18,224 nt of DNA from Flavobacterium sp. (GTDB lineage Bacteria > Bacteroidota > Bacteroidia > Flavobacteriales > Flavobacteriaceae). Shown one piece after another: positions 7,411-15,124 of the stretch. The notes under the pieces were generated by a model. That model worked only from the letters and a program-made list of their open reading frames with translations. It was not told where the DNA came from and made no database searches. Every line of letters starts with the position of its first letter. The first letter of the stretch is position 1. A program made the position numbers and the translations under genes. The DNA lies in NCBI GenBank assembly GCA_023253295.1, contig JALRGZ010000017.1, forward strand, positions 1 to 18,224, read 5' to 3'.

Positions 7411-10400
7411 TTATTTAATCCATTTTAGTAATGTTTTTTCAACGATACCTTTTACAATTGGTTTTGAAATATAATCATTCATTTGCATTTCGAAACATTT
7501 GTTTTTTTCATCTTTTTCGGTTCCAGCGGTAATTGCTATAATAGGTACTTCTTTTCCGGTGTCAATATTTCGAATAGCTTCGGTAGCTTCATAACCATTC
7601 ATAATAGGCATTTGGATATCCATAAAAATGATATCAGGGTGGATGTTTTTGAATTGATTCACAGCTTCTTCTCCGTTATACGCTTCAGAAATTTGAGTAT
7701 TAGGAAGGCTGTTTTTTATAATAGTTTTTAACAGTAACATATTGATTTTATTGTCTTCCACAAGCAAAATTTTTGCATTTTCTAGCTTAGGATTAATCTT
7801 AGCAATACTTGAGTTTTCTACTGTAATGTTATATTCTGATTTTATTTTGTTTTGTTCAAATTCATTATCTGTTTTTAAGACAATATCAAAATAAAAGCAG
7901 CTTCCTTTACCAATTTCACTTTTCAATTTTAGACCGCTATCCATTAAATTCAAGAGTTTATTAGAGATTGTTAATCCTAATCCTGTTCCTCCGAATTTTT
8001 TTGTGGTAGAGCTATCTTCTTGAGAGAAGGCTTTGAATATTCTTTTTTGGTTTTGTTCTAAAATTCCAATACCTGTATCGATTACTGAAAAACGAATTTT
8101 GGTTTGACTATTGGTGGTTTTTTCTTTTAGTTCTACATTGAGTTGAACACTTCCTTGTTCGGTAAATTTAACAGCATTGGATAATAAATTGATAAGAACT
8201 TGTTTGATTCTAACAATGTCAATCCATCCATAATGAGGAACTTCAGTATCAATATTTAATTCTAATTTTAAGTTTTTCTGATTGGCTTCATATTGAATTA
8301 AATCAATTACCTGATGCATCAATTCTTTAATTTCATGCTTTTCAATATGTAGCTCCAGTTTTCCTGCCTCAATTTTTGAAAAATCTAAAATATCATTTAC
8401 AATTTCTAATAAAGTATGAGCAGATTGGTTAACTGTGATCATATGTTTTTCCTGAATACGATCCAGTTTGGTTTTCATCAATAAATCGGTAAAACCAATA
8501 ATTCCATTAAGAGGTGTTCTGATTTCATGGCTCATATTGGCTAAAAATTCCGATTTAGCTCTGTTAGCAGTTTCTGCGTATTCTTTAGCTTTTATGGCTT
8601 TCTCAACATCTTTACGTTTACTAATGTCGAGCATAATTCCTTCAATGTATTTGATTTCACCATTTTTGACTACGGTATCAACAAATTCATCAATCCAAAC
8701 AATTTCACCTTTTTTATTAAAAATACGATAAGTGAGGTGAAAAGGTTCTAATTTAGCTAGCTTTTGAGTCGATTTGGTAAGTGTTTTTTCTAAATCCTCA
8801 GGATGAATTAAATCTTTGAAGATAATTCTTTTTTCAAGGAAATCTTCTTTAGGGTAGCCAGTAAGTTTTTCTATTTCATCGTTCAGGTATATTTTGGTGT
8901 AATCAGCGTCATTTTCAGAAAGATATACAGTTCCGGGGATATTATTAGCCAATAACCTAAACTTCTCTTCACTTTCATGAATGGCAATTTCATTTTCAAT
9001 TCTTTCAATTGAAGAGCCAATATTCATGGTTAGTGTTTGCAAAATTTGTACTTCGTCATCAGCCCAAATACGGGTTTCATCTAAGTCATTTAACCCAATA
9101 AAACCATAAAATTTGTTTTTAACAAAAATGGGAAGCAGGATTACCGAGACCACCTCTAATTGTTTTAATTTTTGCTGTAAGCTTATATTTTTTACATTAG
9201 AGATCACATTACGGTAAATTTTATTATTTAATAAAGGTTGTAATGTTTCTTCAAAAAATGAATAAGATAAGTTTTGGAATCCTTCAGTTGATGGTGTTAA
9301 TTGATTATGACCCTTTGTCCAACGGTATTTTTGGCTAATAGTATTCTCGTTTGGATTATTTTGGTAGTAAAAACTGCGATAGGATTTGGTTGCTTTTCCA
9401 ATAATGATCAATACGTCAGCAAATACTTTATCAATGTTTTTAACATTTAAGAAACGTTCGGTACATAAGTTCATTGCTGAAAGCAAATCACTCTTGTAGG
9501 TTAGTTTTTGTTCTACTTCAAGTCTTTTTTTAGATTCAAAAGCAATAGCAATACTATCTGCAATTGTTCTTGAGAAATTAATATCTTCATTATCCCATTG
9601 TTTAGTTTCCTGGCTCGATTCAATACTTACCACACCAACGAGTTCACCGTTAATAAAAACTGGGGTTTTAATAACTGAAAGAGTGTTGTTGTTATTTTTA
9701 TCGAGATATAGTTCTCGAGTTATAGGATTGTTTTTGATATTTGAAGCTACGATAGGTGTTTTACTTTCTAAGGATAAAAAGAAATTAGGGTATTTATCTT
9801 TAGTTAAAATTGATCCATTTGAAAATGATCTACTTTTATCATCATAAGATTGAATACATACGATTTTATTACCTAAATATTCCCAATAACTAGCTTTATT
9901 AGCGTTGATTGTTTTAGTGGTATTTTCAAGGATAGATTTTAGTTTTGTATCTAAAGTTTCTTCAGTAGAATAGCTTTTTGCTGTAAAGTTTTTTAGACTT
10001 TCAGTGTATTTTTTATTTTTTTCATCTCTTTTTTGCTTTTCAATGTCAATGTTTTTTACAAAAGTAATATCTCTGGCAATACTTGAATAGCCTTTAATTT
10101 TTCCTAAATCATTATGACTAATCATTACTTTTTGAGCAATCCATATTGTTTCGCCATTTTTCTTTAAAATAGGAATTTCAAGAGTAGGGAAGTCAATATC
10201 AGTTTCTTCTTTTTTGTTATAAAATGATTCAAGAATAGAGAAATAATCTCTTCGTAAAAATTTAGAATAATGCTGATTTAGTATTTCACTTTCTGTATAA
10301 CCTAGAGTTTTTAAAGTGTAGTTGTTTACAAAAACAATATTTCCATTCAAGTCTAATTGATAAATGAAATCCTGAGCGTTTTGAACTAGGTTTTTGTATT

Positions 10401-11463
10401 GATTTTGAATTTGAATTTCATTGGTGATATCTTGACCGATTCCAATAATTAGTTTGTTCGAGAATTGTTTGTTTTTCCACTGAATGTATTTGATTTCTCC
10501 ATTTTTACATCTCAATTTTCGAACAAAAACACTATCATTTATTTGATTTTCAAAAGGTTCTTTTGAAATTTTGTCTGGATCTTCGGTCAAACCATAATAA
10601 CCATAGCCTAATATTTCATCGGTAGAATAGCCTAAAATAGATTCTACGCTATCACTACAAAAAACAATTTTATTGTTTTGGTCTTTGGCCATAACCAAGG
10701 AGTTCCCTTTATGGATGATTTGATTGTAAAATAGAAGCTTGTCGTTTAAGTCTTCAATAGACATATGACGAATGTAATTGATGAAAACAACGATTAAGGT
10801 GTAATTGAAAATTACAGTAATTCTGTCAACAGGAGCTAATTTTAATAATGAAATTCCAATAAGGAAGCTGAAAGCAAATAAAATAAATAACCAATAAAAC
10901 AAGGAGGGTTTTAGTGTGGAATATGAAAAATAGATAAACAATAAAAAGCTTAGAAATGGAATATTGTCATCCTCTAATTTTACTATGTTTCTGCATATAC
11001 TAAGAAAGGCTAAACAAAAAATAATTTGAAATATCTTTTTAATATTTCGAAATATAAAATTTGATTTTGTACTAATGTAAGCAATAAAAATCAAGAAAAA
11101 AGAAATACTTATATTCGTAACAAACATACTTTTAGGCCTCAATTTGAAGTATTCAAAAGTACATTCTAATATAAAAAGAATGATTCCTAAGAATAAGAAA
11201 TGGAGTTGGCATTCTTTGTTTTCAGTATGTCTGGTATTAAAATTTTTAATAAACTTATTACCAATGGTGTATTTGATTTTATGGAATTTATAGATTAGCA
11301 AAAAAATCATCAAAAAGATAAATGGAATAATTGTTCGATAAAGATTTTTATCGATTGGCAATTGATCCATAATATCAAACATATTAAAGGAGAAAAAAAC
11401 ATTTGAACCAGCAGTAACAGTATTTATAAACATTTTTAATACAAAGCAATGCTGTGGTATCAT
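7411..11463 (-). CDS. Membrane-bound hybrid histidine kinase with PAS and GAF sensor domains and a receiver
   Basis: A 1350-residue hybrid sensor kinase. Order: about seven membrane helices (residues 44-231) with no large extracytoplasmic domain; PAS 1 (about 250-350); PAS 2 (about 355-470, with the PAC-like GYSSIARDIT); GAF 1 (about 500-645); GAF 2 (about 660-825); PAS 3 (about 832-950, ending EGIMLDISKRKDVE); HisKA with phospho-accepting His979 in SHEIRTP; ATPase with N-box Asn1096, G1 DTGIGI (1129-1134) and G2 GGTGLGL (1158-1164); and a C-terminal receiver with Asp1237, phospho-acceptor Asp1282 (MDIQMP), Thr1312 and Lys1334. All catalytic residues are intact. There is no HPt domain, and no response regulator or transcription factor lies beside it, so its output is unknown. 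The first ATG is used; Met11 is an alternative start. The signal could be a membrane or cytoplasmic small molecule. The ligand cannot be told from sequence. Confidence 0.93.
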   Translation of the reverse strand: MIPQHCFVLKMFINTVTAGSNVFFSFNMFDIMDQLPIDKNLYRTIIPFIFLMIFLLIYKFHKIKYTIGNKFIKNFNTRHTENKECQLHFLFLGIILFILECTFEYFKLRPKSMFVTNISISFFLIFIAYISTKSNFIFRNIKKIFQIIFCLAFLSICRNIVKLEDDNIPFLSFLLFIYFSYSTLKPSLFYWLFILFAFSFLIGISLLKLAPVDRITVIFNYTLIVVFINYIRHMSIEDLNDKLLFYNQIIHKGNSLVMAKDQNNKIVFCSDSVESILGYSTDEILGYGYYGLTEDPDKISKEPFENQINDSVFVRKLRCKNGEIKYIQWKNKQFSNKLIIGIGQDITNEIQIQNQYKNLVQNAQDFIYQLDLNGNIVFVNNYTLKTLGYTESEILNQHYSKFLRRDYFSILESFYNKKEETDIDFPTLEIPILKKNGETIWIAQKVMISHNDLGKIKGYSSIARDITFVKNIDIEKQKRDEKNKKYTESLKNFTAKSYSTEETLDTKLKSILENTTKTINANKASYWEYLGNKIVCIQSYDDKSRSFSNGSILTKDKYPNFFLSLESKTPIVASNIKNNPITRELYLDKNNNNTLSVIKTPVFINGELVGVVSIESSQETKQWDNEDINFSRTIADSIAIAFESKKRLEVEQKLTYKSDLLSAMNLCTERFLNVKNIDKVFADVLIIIGKATKSYRSFYYQNNPNENTISQKYRWTKGHNQLTPSTEGFQNLSYSFFEETLQPLLNNKIYRNVISNVKNISLQQKLKQLEVVSVILLPIFVKNKFYGFIGLNDLDETRIWADDEVQILQTLTMNIGSSIERIENEIAIHESEEKFRLLANNIPGTVYLSENDADYTKIYLNDEIEKLTGYPKEDFLEKRIIFKDLIHPEDLEKTLTKSTQKLAKLEPFHLTYRIFNKKGEIVWIDEFVDTVVKNGEIKYIEGIMLDISKRKDVEKAIKAKEYAETANRAKSEFLANMSHEIRTPLNGIIGFTDLLMKTKLDRIQEKHMITVNQSAHTLLEIVNDILDFSKIEAGKLELHIEKHEIKELMHQVIDLIQYEANQKNLKLELNIDTEVPHYGWIDIVRIKQVLINLLSNAVKFTEQGSVQLNVELKEKTTNSQTKIRFSVIDTGIGILEQNQKRIFKAFSQEDSSTTKKFGGTGLGLTISNKLLNLMDSGLKLKSEIGKGSCFYFDIVLKTDNEFEQNKIKSEYNITVENSSIAKINPKLENAKILLVEDNKINMLLLKTIIKNSLPNTQISEAYNGEEAVNQFKNIHPDIIFMDIQMPIMNGYEATEAIRNIDTGKEVPIIAITAGTEKDEKNKCFEMQMNDYISKPIVKGIVEKTLLKWIK

Positions 11464-11602
11464 ATTTTTATAATTAAAATCTGAAATTTATTTAAAAACA
11501 AGTATTAAGTAAATTTGTTAAAAATAACAATATTTAAAAGAAAAAAAAGCAAGCTTTAGTAAAAAAATGCAATATGTTTTTTAAAAATGTTTTTTAGGTT
11601 AG
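11464..11602. other. Intergenic region upstream of the histidine kinase
   Basis: These 139 bases are extremely AT-rich and hold no gene. On the - strand, AAAGCTTGCTTT followed by eight T residues lies near 11540-11560. It could be a poor terminator for the upstream membrane-protein gene, but the stem is only 4-5 bp. No exact TAnnTTTG element is seen in front of the kinase. Confidence 0.4.
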
Positions 11603-12355
11603 TTATTGAAAATCAACTATTGATTTGTAAATAGCATAATACATCGAATATAAAAACGGTAAAGTAAAAAATAACCCAATAAAGAACATAAAAAAGCCTG
11701 TTAAGCAAAATAAATAAGCAACGGCTATGAGAGCTAAAAGTATAAGAGGTTGCTTTAAAGTCAGACTAAAACTAGTAGTTATGGCTTCGATAGCTTTAAA
11801 ATCACTAAAAATAATTAAAGGTGTTGTTAAAATACTCAATAATGTAACGGTTAATGAACCTATGAAACCTAACATTGGGATGCCTAGTGAGTCTAAAGCT
11901 GATGAAATTCCCATATTTAGAATAGAAATTACTAATGTAGCCAGGAAAAGTTCTTTGAAATAGTAGAATTTATAATATTCAAATGCTGTAGAAACATGAA
12001 ATTCTTCGTCAATATCGGCATATCGAGCCATTTTGATAAATCCAGCCAAAAAAGGGCTTACTATACAACCAAACAGGGTAACACTTCCAAGGTAAATCAT
12101 TAGAAATTCATCGGATAAATTTTTAGGTTCTAAGTTTTCAGGTTTAATTAATTCTTGAAAATTGTCAATTCCATAAGTTAATGCTATGGTTAAAAAAGCA
12201 AACATTCCAAATAATATTGTGCAAACTAAAAATAACAAACCGGCATAGATTACAATTTTCTTATAATTATCAAATGCGATATTAATAACATTCTCAAAAC
12301 TTATTTTATACCCATTGGTTTTTAATTCTTTAATTCGTTCTCTATTTGATTTCAT
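11603..12355 (-). CDS. Multi-pass membrane protein of unknown function
   Basis: I do not recognise a characterised family. The 250-residue protein has a charged cytoplasmic-type N-terminus (MKSNRERIKELKTNGYKIS), then about six hydrophobic segments, near residues 34-60, 88-112, 133-152, 158-185, 201-220 and 222-242. The amphipathic stretch FENVINIAFDNYKK before the first helix and the repeated pattern of a helix pair followed by a soluble loop resemble DUF975/YciC-type membrane proteins, but this is a layout likeness only. No catalytic motif, metal site or transporter signature is visible. It lies 74 bases downstream of the RluA-type gene on the same strand and may be co-transcribed with it. 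It is a real gene by length, hydrophobicity pattern and strand consistency. Confidence 0.75.
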   Translation of the reverse strand: MKSNRERIKELKTNGYKISFENVINIAFDNYKKIVIYAGLLFLVCTILFGMFAFLTIALTYGIDNFQELIKPENLEPKNLSDEFLMIYLGSVTLFGCIVSPFLAGFIKMARYADIDEEFHVSTAFEYYKFYYFKELFLATLVISILNMGISSALDSLGIPMLGFIGSLTVTLLSILTTPLIIFSDFKAIEAITTSFSLTLKQPLILLALIAVAYLFCLTGFFMFFIGLFFTLPFLYSMYYAIYKSIVDFQ

Positions 12356-12429
12356 AGTTAATTTTGTATGAATGTTTTTAGTGTAAAATTGAAGTAAGAT
12401 TAGTCTTTTTAGTTAATGTGTTTCAATAT

Positions 12430-13119
12430 TTATACGGCATTCCAAATAACATCGTCCGGAGTAGGGGCGATAATAGTAAGCGTTTCTTTAGATACAGGAT
12501 GTACAAAAACTAATTTTCGGGCATGCAAATGAATGCCTCCATCAGGATTGCTTCTGTCAAATCCATATTTTAAATCGCCTTTTATAGGAGAACCTATGGC
12601 AGCCAGTTGCGCTCTAATTTGGTGATGTCTTCCGGTATGTAAATTGATTTCTAAAGCTGTATAATTGTTGAGTTCCTTAATGAATTTATAATCTAAACTA
12701 GCTATTTTACTATCGGGAACTTCTTTTAAATGAGCTTTAGAGGTGTTGTTTTTTTCATTTCTTTTAAGATAATGAACTAGTTTAGCTTCTGTTTGAGAGG
12801 GCTTATTTTTTACAATTGCCCAATAGGTTTTTTGAGTTTCGCGATTTTTAAATAAATCATTTAATCGGCTTAATGCTTTAGAAGTACGGGCAAAAACCAC
12901 AATTCCGGTTGTAGGTCGATCCAATCGATGTACTACGCCCAGAAAAACTTCGCCTGGTTTGTTGTATTTATCCTTAATATATTCTTTTACAACTTCGCTT
13001 AGTGGTTTGTCTCCCGTTTTATCACCTTGTACAATATCACCAACTCTTTTGTTGACTATAATAATATGATTGTCTTCGTGTAAAACCTGAAGATTATTTT
13101 TGTTTGAAAGTACTTTCAT
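12430..13119 (-). CDS. RluA-family RNA pseudouridine synthase
   Basis: A cytoplasmic enzyme that converts specific uridines in rRNA or tRNA to pseudouridine. The family motif is VVHRLDRPTTGIVVFART, with the catalytic aspartate Asp67 in HRLD. The later conserved blocks KTYWAIV (97-103) and the LHTGRHHQIRAQL segment are also present. At 229 residues it is the short form, with no N-terminal S4 RNA-binding domain; the N-terminus goes directly into the catalytic fold (VLHEDNHIIIVNKRVG). RluA itself and TruC are short relatives, but the target uridine cannot be assigned. It has a TAnnTTTG element just upstream and may be transcribed apart from the glycosyltransferase gene. Confidence 0.93.
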   Translation of the reverse strand: MKVLSNKNNLQVLHEDNHIIIVNKRVGDIVQGDKTGDKPLSEVVKEYIKDKYNKPGEVFLGVVHRLDRPTTGIVVFARTSKALSRLNDLFKNRETQKTYWAIVKNKPSQTEAKLVHYLKRNEKNNTSKAHLKEVPDSKIASLDYKFIKELNNYTALEINLHTGRHHQIRAQLAAIGSPIKGDLKYGFDRSNPDGGIHLHARKLVFVHPVSKETLTIIAPTPDDVIWNAV

Positions 13120-13138
13120 TAATTGCTTTATTTGAGTA

Positions 13139-13146
13139 CAAAAATA
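13139..13146 (-). promoter_or_regulatory. Candidate -7 promoter element for the pseudouridine synthase gene
   Basis: The - strand reads TATTTTTG, an exact TAnnTTTG match, 19 bases upstream of the ATG, implying a very short leader. A clear -33 TTTG at the usual distance is not seen; the nearest ATTG is about 28 bases upstream. Confidence 0.4.
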
Positions 13147-13260
13147 ACAGTTTAAAATTGTTATTTTCTAGTAACAATGATATAAAGACAACTAAAAAAG
13201 GATTATTAAGTAATTTTAATCGAATAAATTAAGTCTAATAATCTAAAGGAGTTTAAATAT

Positions 13261-14055
13261 TTATTCAAAGGAGTGTGTTTGAATTTTCCTGTCAAAGGAT
13301 TGGTATCGGGCTGTTTTTTCTGTGTATTCTTTTTTTATGATGTATAAATCAAGCCAAAGTTTGAAAAAATAAGTTGGTTTTACTTTTGAATTTCCTTTCT
13401 CAATCCAGGATTTCAGCGGAATTTCATTCATTTTATCCAAAGCCGATTCTTTGCCAAAATGTTTAATCATTCTAAAAAATAATTCTACATCAAAAAGCCA
13501 TTTAGAAATGAATTCCTTTTGGAATAATATTCGAGACATGTCTTTGGTGAAAACCTTACAACCGCATTGGGTGTCATATACTTTTAAATCCAGAATATTG
13601 GAAATAAATGTAGCAATGATACGTCCAATTAGAAAACGACTGTTTTCACGACTGATGGTAGAACCTATTTTTCTGATTCGGGAACCAAAACAAAAAACAA
13701 TATCATTTTCCAGATTGTTTTTAACCGCCATAAACTCTTCCAAGGTAGTGGCTAAGTCGGCATCCAGATAACCGATGTAGTTGAATTTAAAATGAGTAAT
13801 GCAATATAAAACGCCTTGTCTAACAGCTTCGGCTTTACCGCTGTTCTTGGATAAGGAAAGCAGCTCAATCTGTCTGGGAAATTGCTGTTGGAGATTTTTT
13901 AAAACTTGAAATGTTTGATCAGTTGATCCGTCATTTACAAAGCAAATAGAAGCTTCGGAATGTTGTTCTAAAAATCGAGAATATTCAATGCTCGAAATAG
14001 CTTTTTCTTCATTATAACAAGGAATAACAATAAAGGTATGAGGTATTTCGAGCAT
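13261..14055 (-). CDS. Family 2 glycosyltransferase, dolichyl-phosphate-sugar synthase type
   Basis: A 264-residue GT-A fold enzyme resembling ALG5/DPM1-like transferases, which in bacteria move a sugar from a nucleotide donor to a polyprenyl phosphate at the inner face of the membrane. Motifs in order: FIVIPCYNEE (8-17); the nucleotide-binding VNDGSTDQT (40-48); NSGKAEAVRQG (71-81); the DxD metal site DAD (98-100) in GYLDADLAT; the GSRI segment; the conserved QCGCKVF region; and WLFDVELFFRM toward the C-terminus. No C-terminal membrane helices are visible, so it is the soluble/peripheral single-domain form. It begins 65 bases after panB on the same strand. A 7-bp inverted repeat (14067-14084) sits just before the start. 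Donor and acceptor sugars are unknown; a role in glycan or glycolipid synthesis is likely. Confidence 0.9.
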   Translation of the reverse strand: MLEIPHTFIVIPCYNEEKAISSIEYSRFLEQHSEASICFVNDGSTDQTFQVLKNLQQQFPRQIELLSLSKNSGKAEAVRQGVLYCITHFKFNYIGYLDADLATTLEEFMAVKNNLENDIVFCFGSRIRKIGSTISRENSRFLIGRIIATFISNILDLKVYDTQCGCKVFTKDMSRILFQKEFISKWLFDVELFFRMIKHFGKESALDKMNEIPLKSWIEKGNSKVKPTYFFKLWLDLYIIKKEYTEKTARYQSFDRKIQTHSFE

Positions 14056-14066
14056 TTCTTTTTTTT

Positions 14067-14084
14067 GGTAAATATAGATTTACC
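14067..14084. repeat. Short inverted repeat before the glycosyltransferase start
   Basis: GGTAAAT and ATTTACC form perfect 7-bp arms separated by ATAG. The repeat lies 11 bases upstream of the glycosyltransferase ATG. It could be an operator or a leader hairpin that limits ribosome access. In AT-rich DNA the chance of such a repeat is appreciable. Confidence 0.35.
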
Positions 14085-14120
14085 TAAGAACTACTACTTT
14101 ATATAGAGTTTAAGAAAAAG

Positions 14121-14939
14121 TTAATATTGTTCTTTTTCGTTCGGGAAGTCTTTTGATTTTACATCTTCAACATATTGACTAACAGCATTAGTCATTCCTT
14201 CGTAAAGATTCATATAACGTCTTAAGAATCTAGGACTGAATTCATTATTCATCCCCAGCATATCGTGAATAACCAATACTTGTCCGTCAACTCCTGAACC
14301 AGCACCAATACCAATAACAGGAATTGAAATACTTTCGGCAATTTGTTGGGCTAATTTAGCAGGTATTTTTTCTAAAACTAAAGCGAAACAACCTAGTTTT
14401 TCTAACAATTTAGCATCTTCAATTAACTTTAGTGCTTCTTCCTCTTCTTTGGCTCTTACGGTATACGTACCAAATTTATAGATAGACTGAGGGGTAAGTC
14501 CTAAATGTCCCATTACTGGAATTCCGGCATTCAATATCTTTTTGATAGAATCTTTTATTTCTTTTCCACCTTCTAATTTTACGGCATGAGCACCACTTTC
14601 TTTCATGATTCTGATAGCAGAACGCAAGGCTTCTTTTGAATCCGATTGGTAGCTGCCAAATGGTAAATCCACAACAATCAAAGCTCTGTCAGTACCTCTC
14701 ACAACGGAAGAAGCATGGTAAATCATTTGATCTAAGGTAATAGGTAAAGTTGTTTCATGACCTGCCATTACATTAGAAGCTGAATCTCCCACAAGTATCA
14801 CATCGATTCCAGCTGAATCCACAATTTTAGCCATTGTATAATCGTATGCCGTCAACATGGAGATTTTTTCTCCTTGTGCTTTCATATCAATTAATGACTT
14901 TGTTGTAATTTTTTTATAGTCTTTTTTTGCTGTTGACAT
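14121..14939 (-). CDS. panB: 3-methyl-2-oxobutanoate hydroxymethyltransferase (ketopantoate hydroxymethyltransferase)
   Basis: PanB makes ketopantoate from alpha-ketoisovalerate and methylene-tetrahydrofolate, the first committed step of pantothenate and coenzyme A synthesis, in the cytoplasm. The 272-residue protein has the usual length and every active-site landmark: AYDY (31-34); Mg-binding Asp52 (VGDSASNVM) and Asp91 (VVDLPFGSYQ); substrate contacts Lys121 and Glu123 (VKLEGG); His145 (PVMGHLGLTPQS); the catalytic Glu190 (VLEKIP); and the GIGAGSGVDGQVLV block. The ATG at 14939 is preferred over an in-frame ATG at 14963 because a promoter-like TACTTTTG covers 14961-14968, which would place the upstream ATG before the transcription start. 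MSTAKKDYKKITT is also a normal PanB N-terminus. No panC or panD lies in the window. Confidence 0.97.
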   Translation of the reverse strand: MSTAKKDYKKITTKSLIDMKAQGEKISMLTAYDYTMAKIVDSAGIDVILVGDSASNVMAGHETTLPITLDQMIYHASSVVRGTDRALIVVDLPFGSYQSDSKEALRSAIRIMKESGAHAVKLEGGKEIKDSIKKILNAGIPVMGHLGLTPQSIYKFGTYTVRAKEEEEALKLIEDAKLLEKLGCFALVLEKIPAKLAQQIAESISIPVIGIGAGSGVDGQVLVIHDMLGMNNEFSPRFLRRYMNLYEGMTNAVSQYVEDVKSKDFPNEKEQY

Positions 14940-14940
14940 A

Positions 14941-14958
14941 GTTCTAAAATTTAGGAAC
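14941..14958. promoter_or_regulatory. Quasi-palindrome at the panB transcription start region
   Basis: On the - strand GTTCCTAAATTTTAGAAC has the symmetric form GTTC-nn-AAATTT-nn-GAAC. It lies between the candidate -7 element and the panB ATG, a typical operator position. No regulator is known for it from this window. Confidence 0.3.
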
Positions 14959-14960
14959 TG

Positions 14961-14990
14961 CAAAAGTAATAAAACAATTTCGGATGCAAT
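14961..14990 (-). promoter_or_regulatory. panB: Candidate Bacteroidota promoter of panB
   Basis: On the - strand an ATTG (-33 type box, 14987-14990) and TACTTTTG (-7 element, 14961-14968) are separated by 18 bases, within the range expected for Flavobacteriia (TTG-n17-23-TAnnTTTG). The expected transcription start lies near 14954, leaving a leader of about 15 bases before the ATG at 14939. This is the best-formed promoter in the window. Confidence 0.6.
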
Positions 14991-15065
14991 ATAGAAATAC
15001 TTAATAGTCCAATAAATTATAAAAAATAGAGAAGTATTTTCATCCTGAAAAGGGCCTTAAACTTT

Positions 15066-15098
15066 AAAGGGTATAATGCCGAACATATTATACCCTTT
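15066..15098 (-). terminator. Hairpin terminator downstream of the GH28 gene
   Basis: A perfect 12-bp inverted repeat, AAAGGGTATAAT and ATTATACCCTTT with a 9-base loop, begins 26 bases beyond the stop codon of the GH28 gene. The T run after it is short, but the stem is long and ends in the A/T-flanked GGG/CCC typical of intrinsic terminators. It separates the pectinase from panB. Confidence 0.65.
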
Positions 15099-15124
15099 GC
15101 AAATTAGAGATGCTAATTTAAAAA

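Noticed and set aside
8468..8731. Reading frame on the + strand inside the histidine kinase gene
   Set aside because: It is a shadow of the conserved PAS/HisKA coding region on the other strand.
11535..11565. Terminator AAAGCTTGCTTT plus T run on the - strand
   Set aside because: The stem is only 4-5 bp with a very short loop, too weak to call as a separate feature.
14940..14963. Earlier panB start at 14963
   Set aside because: It falls inside a well-formed promoter element, and the start at 14939 gives the usual PanB N-terminus.
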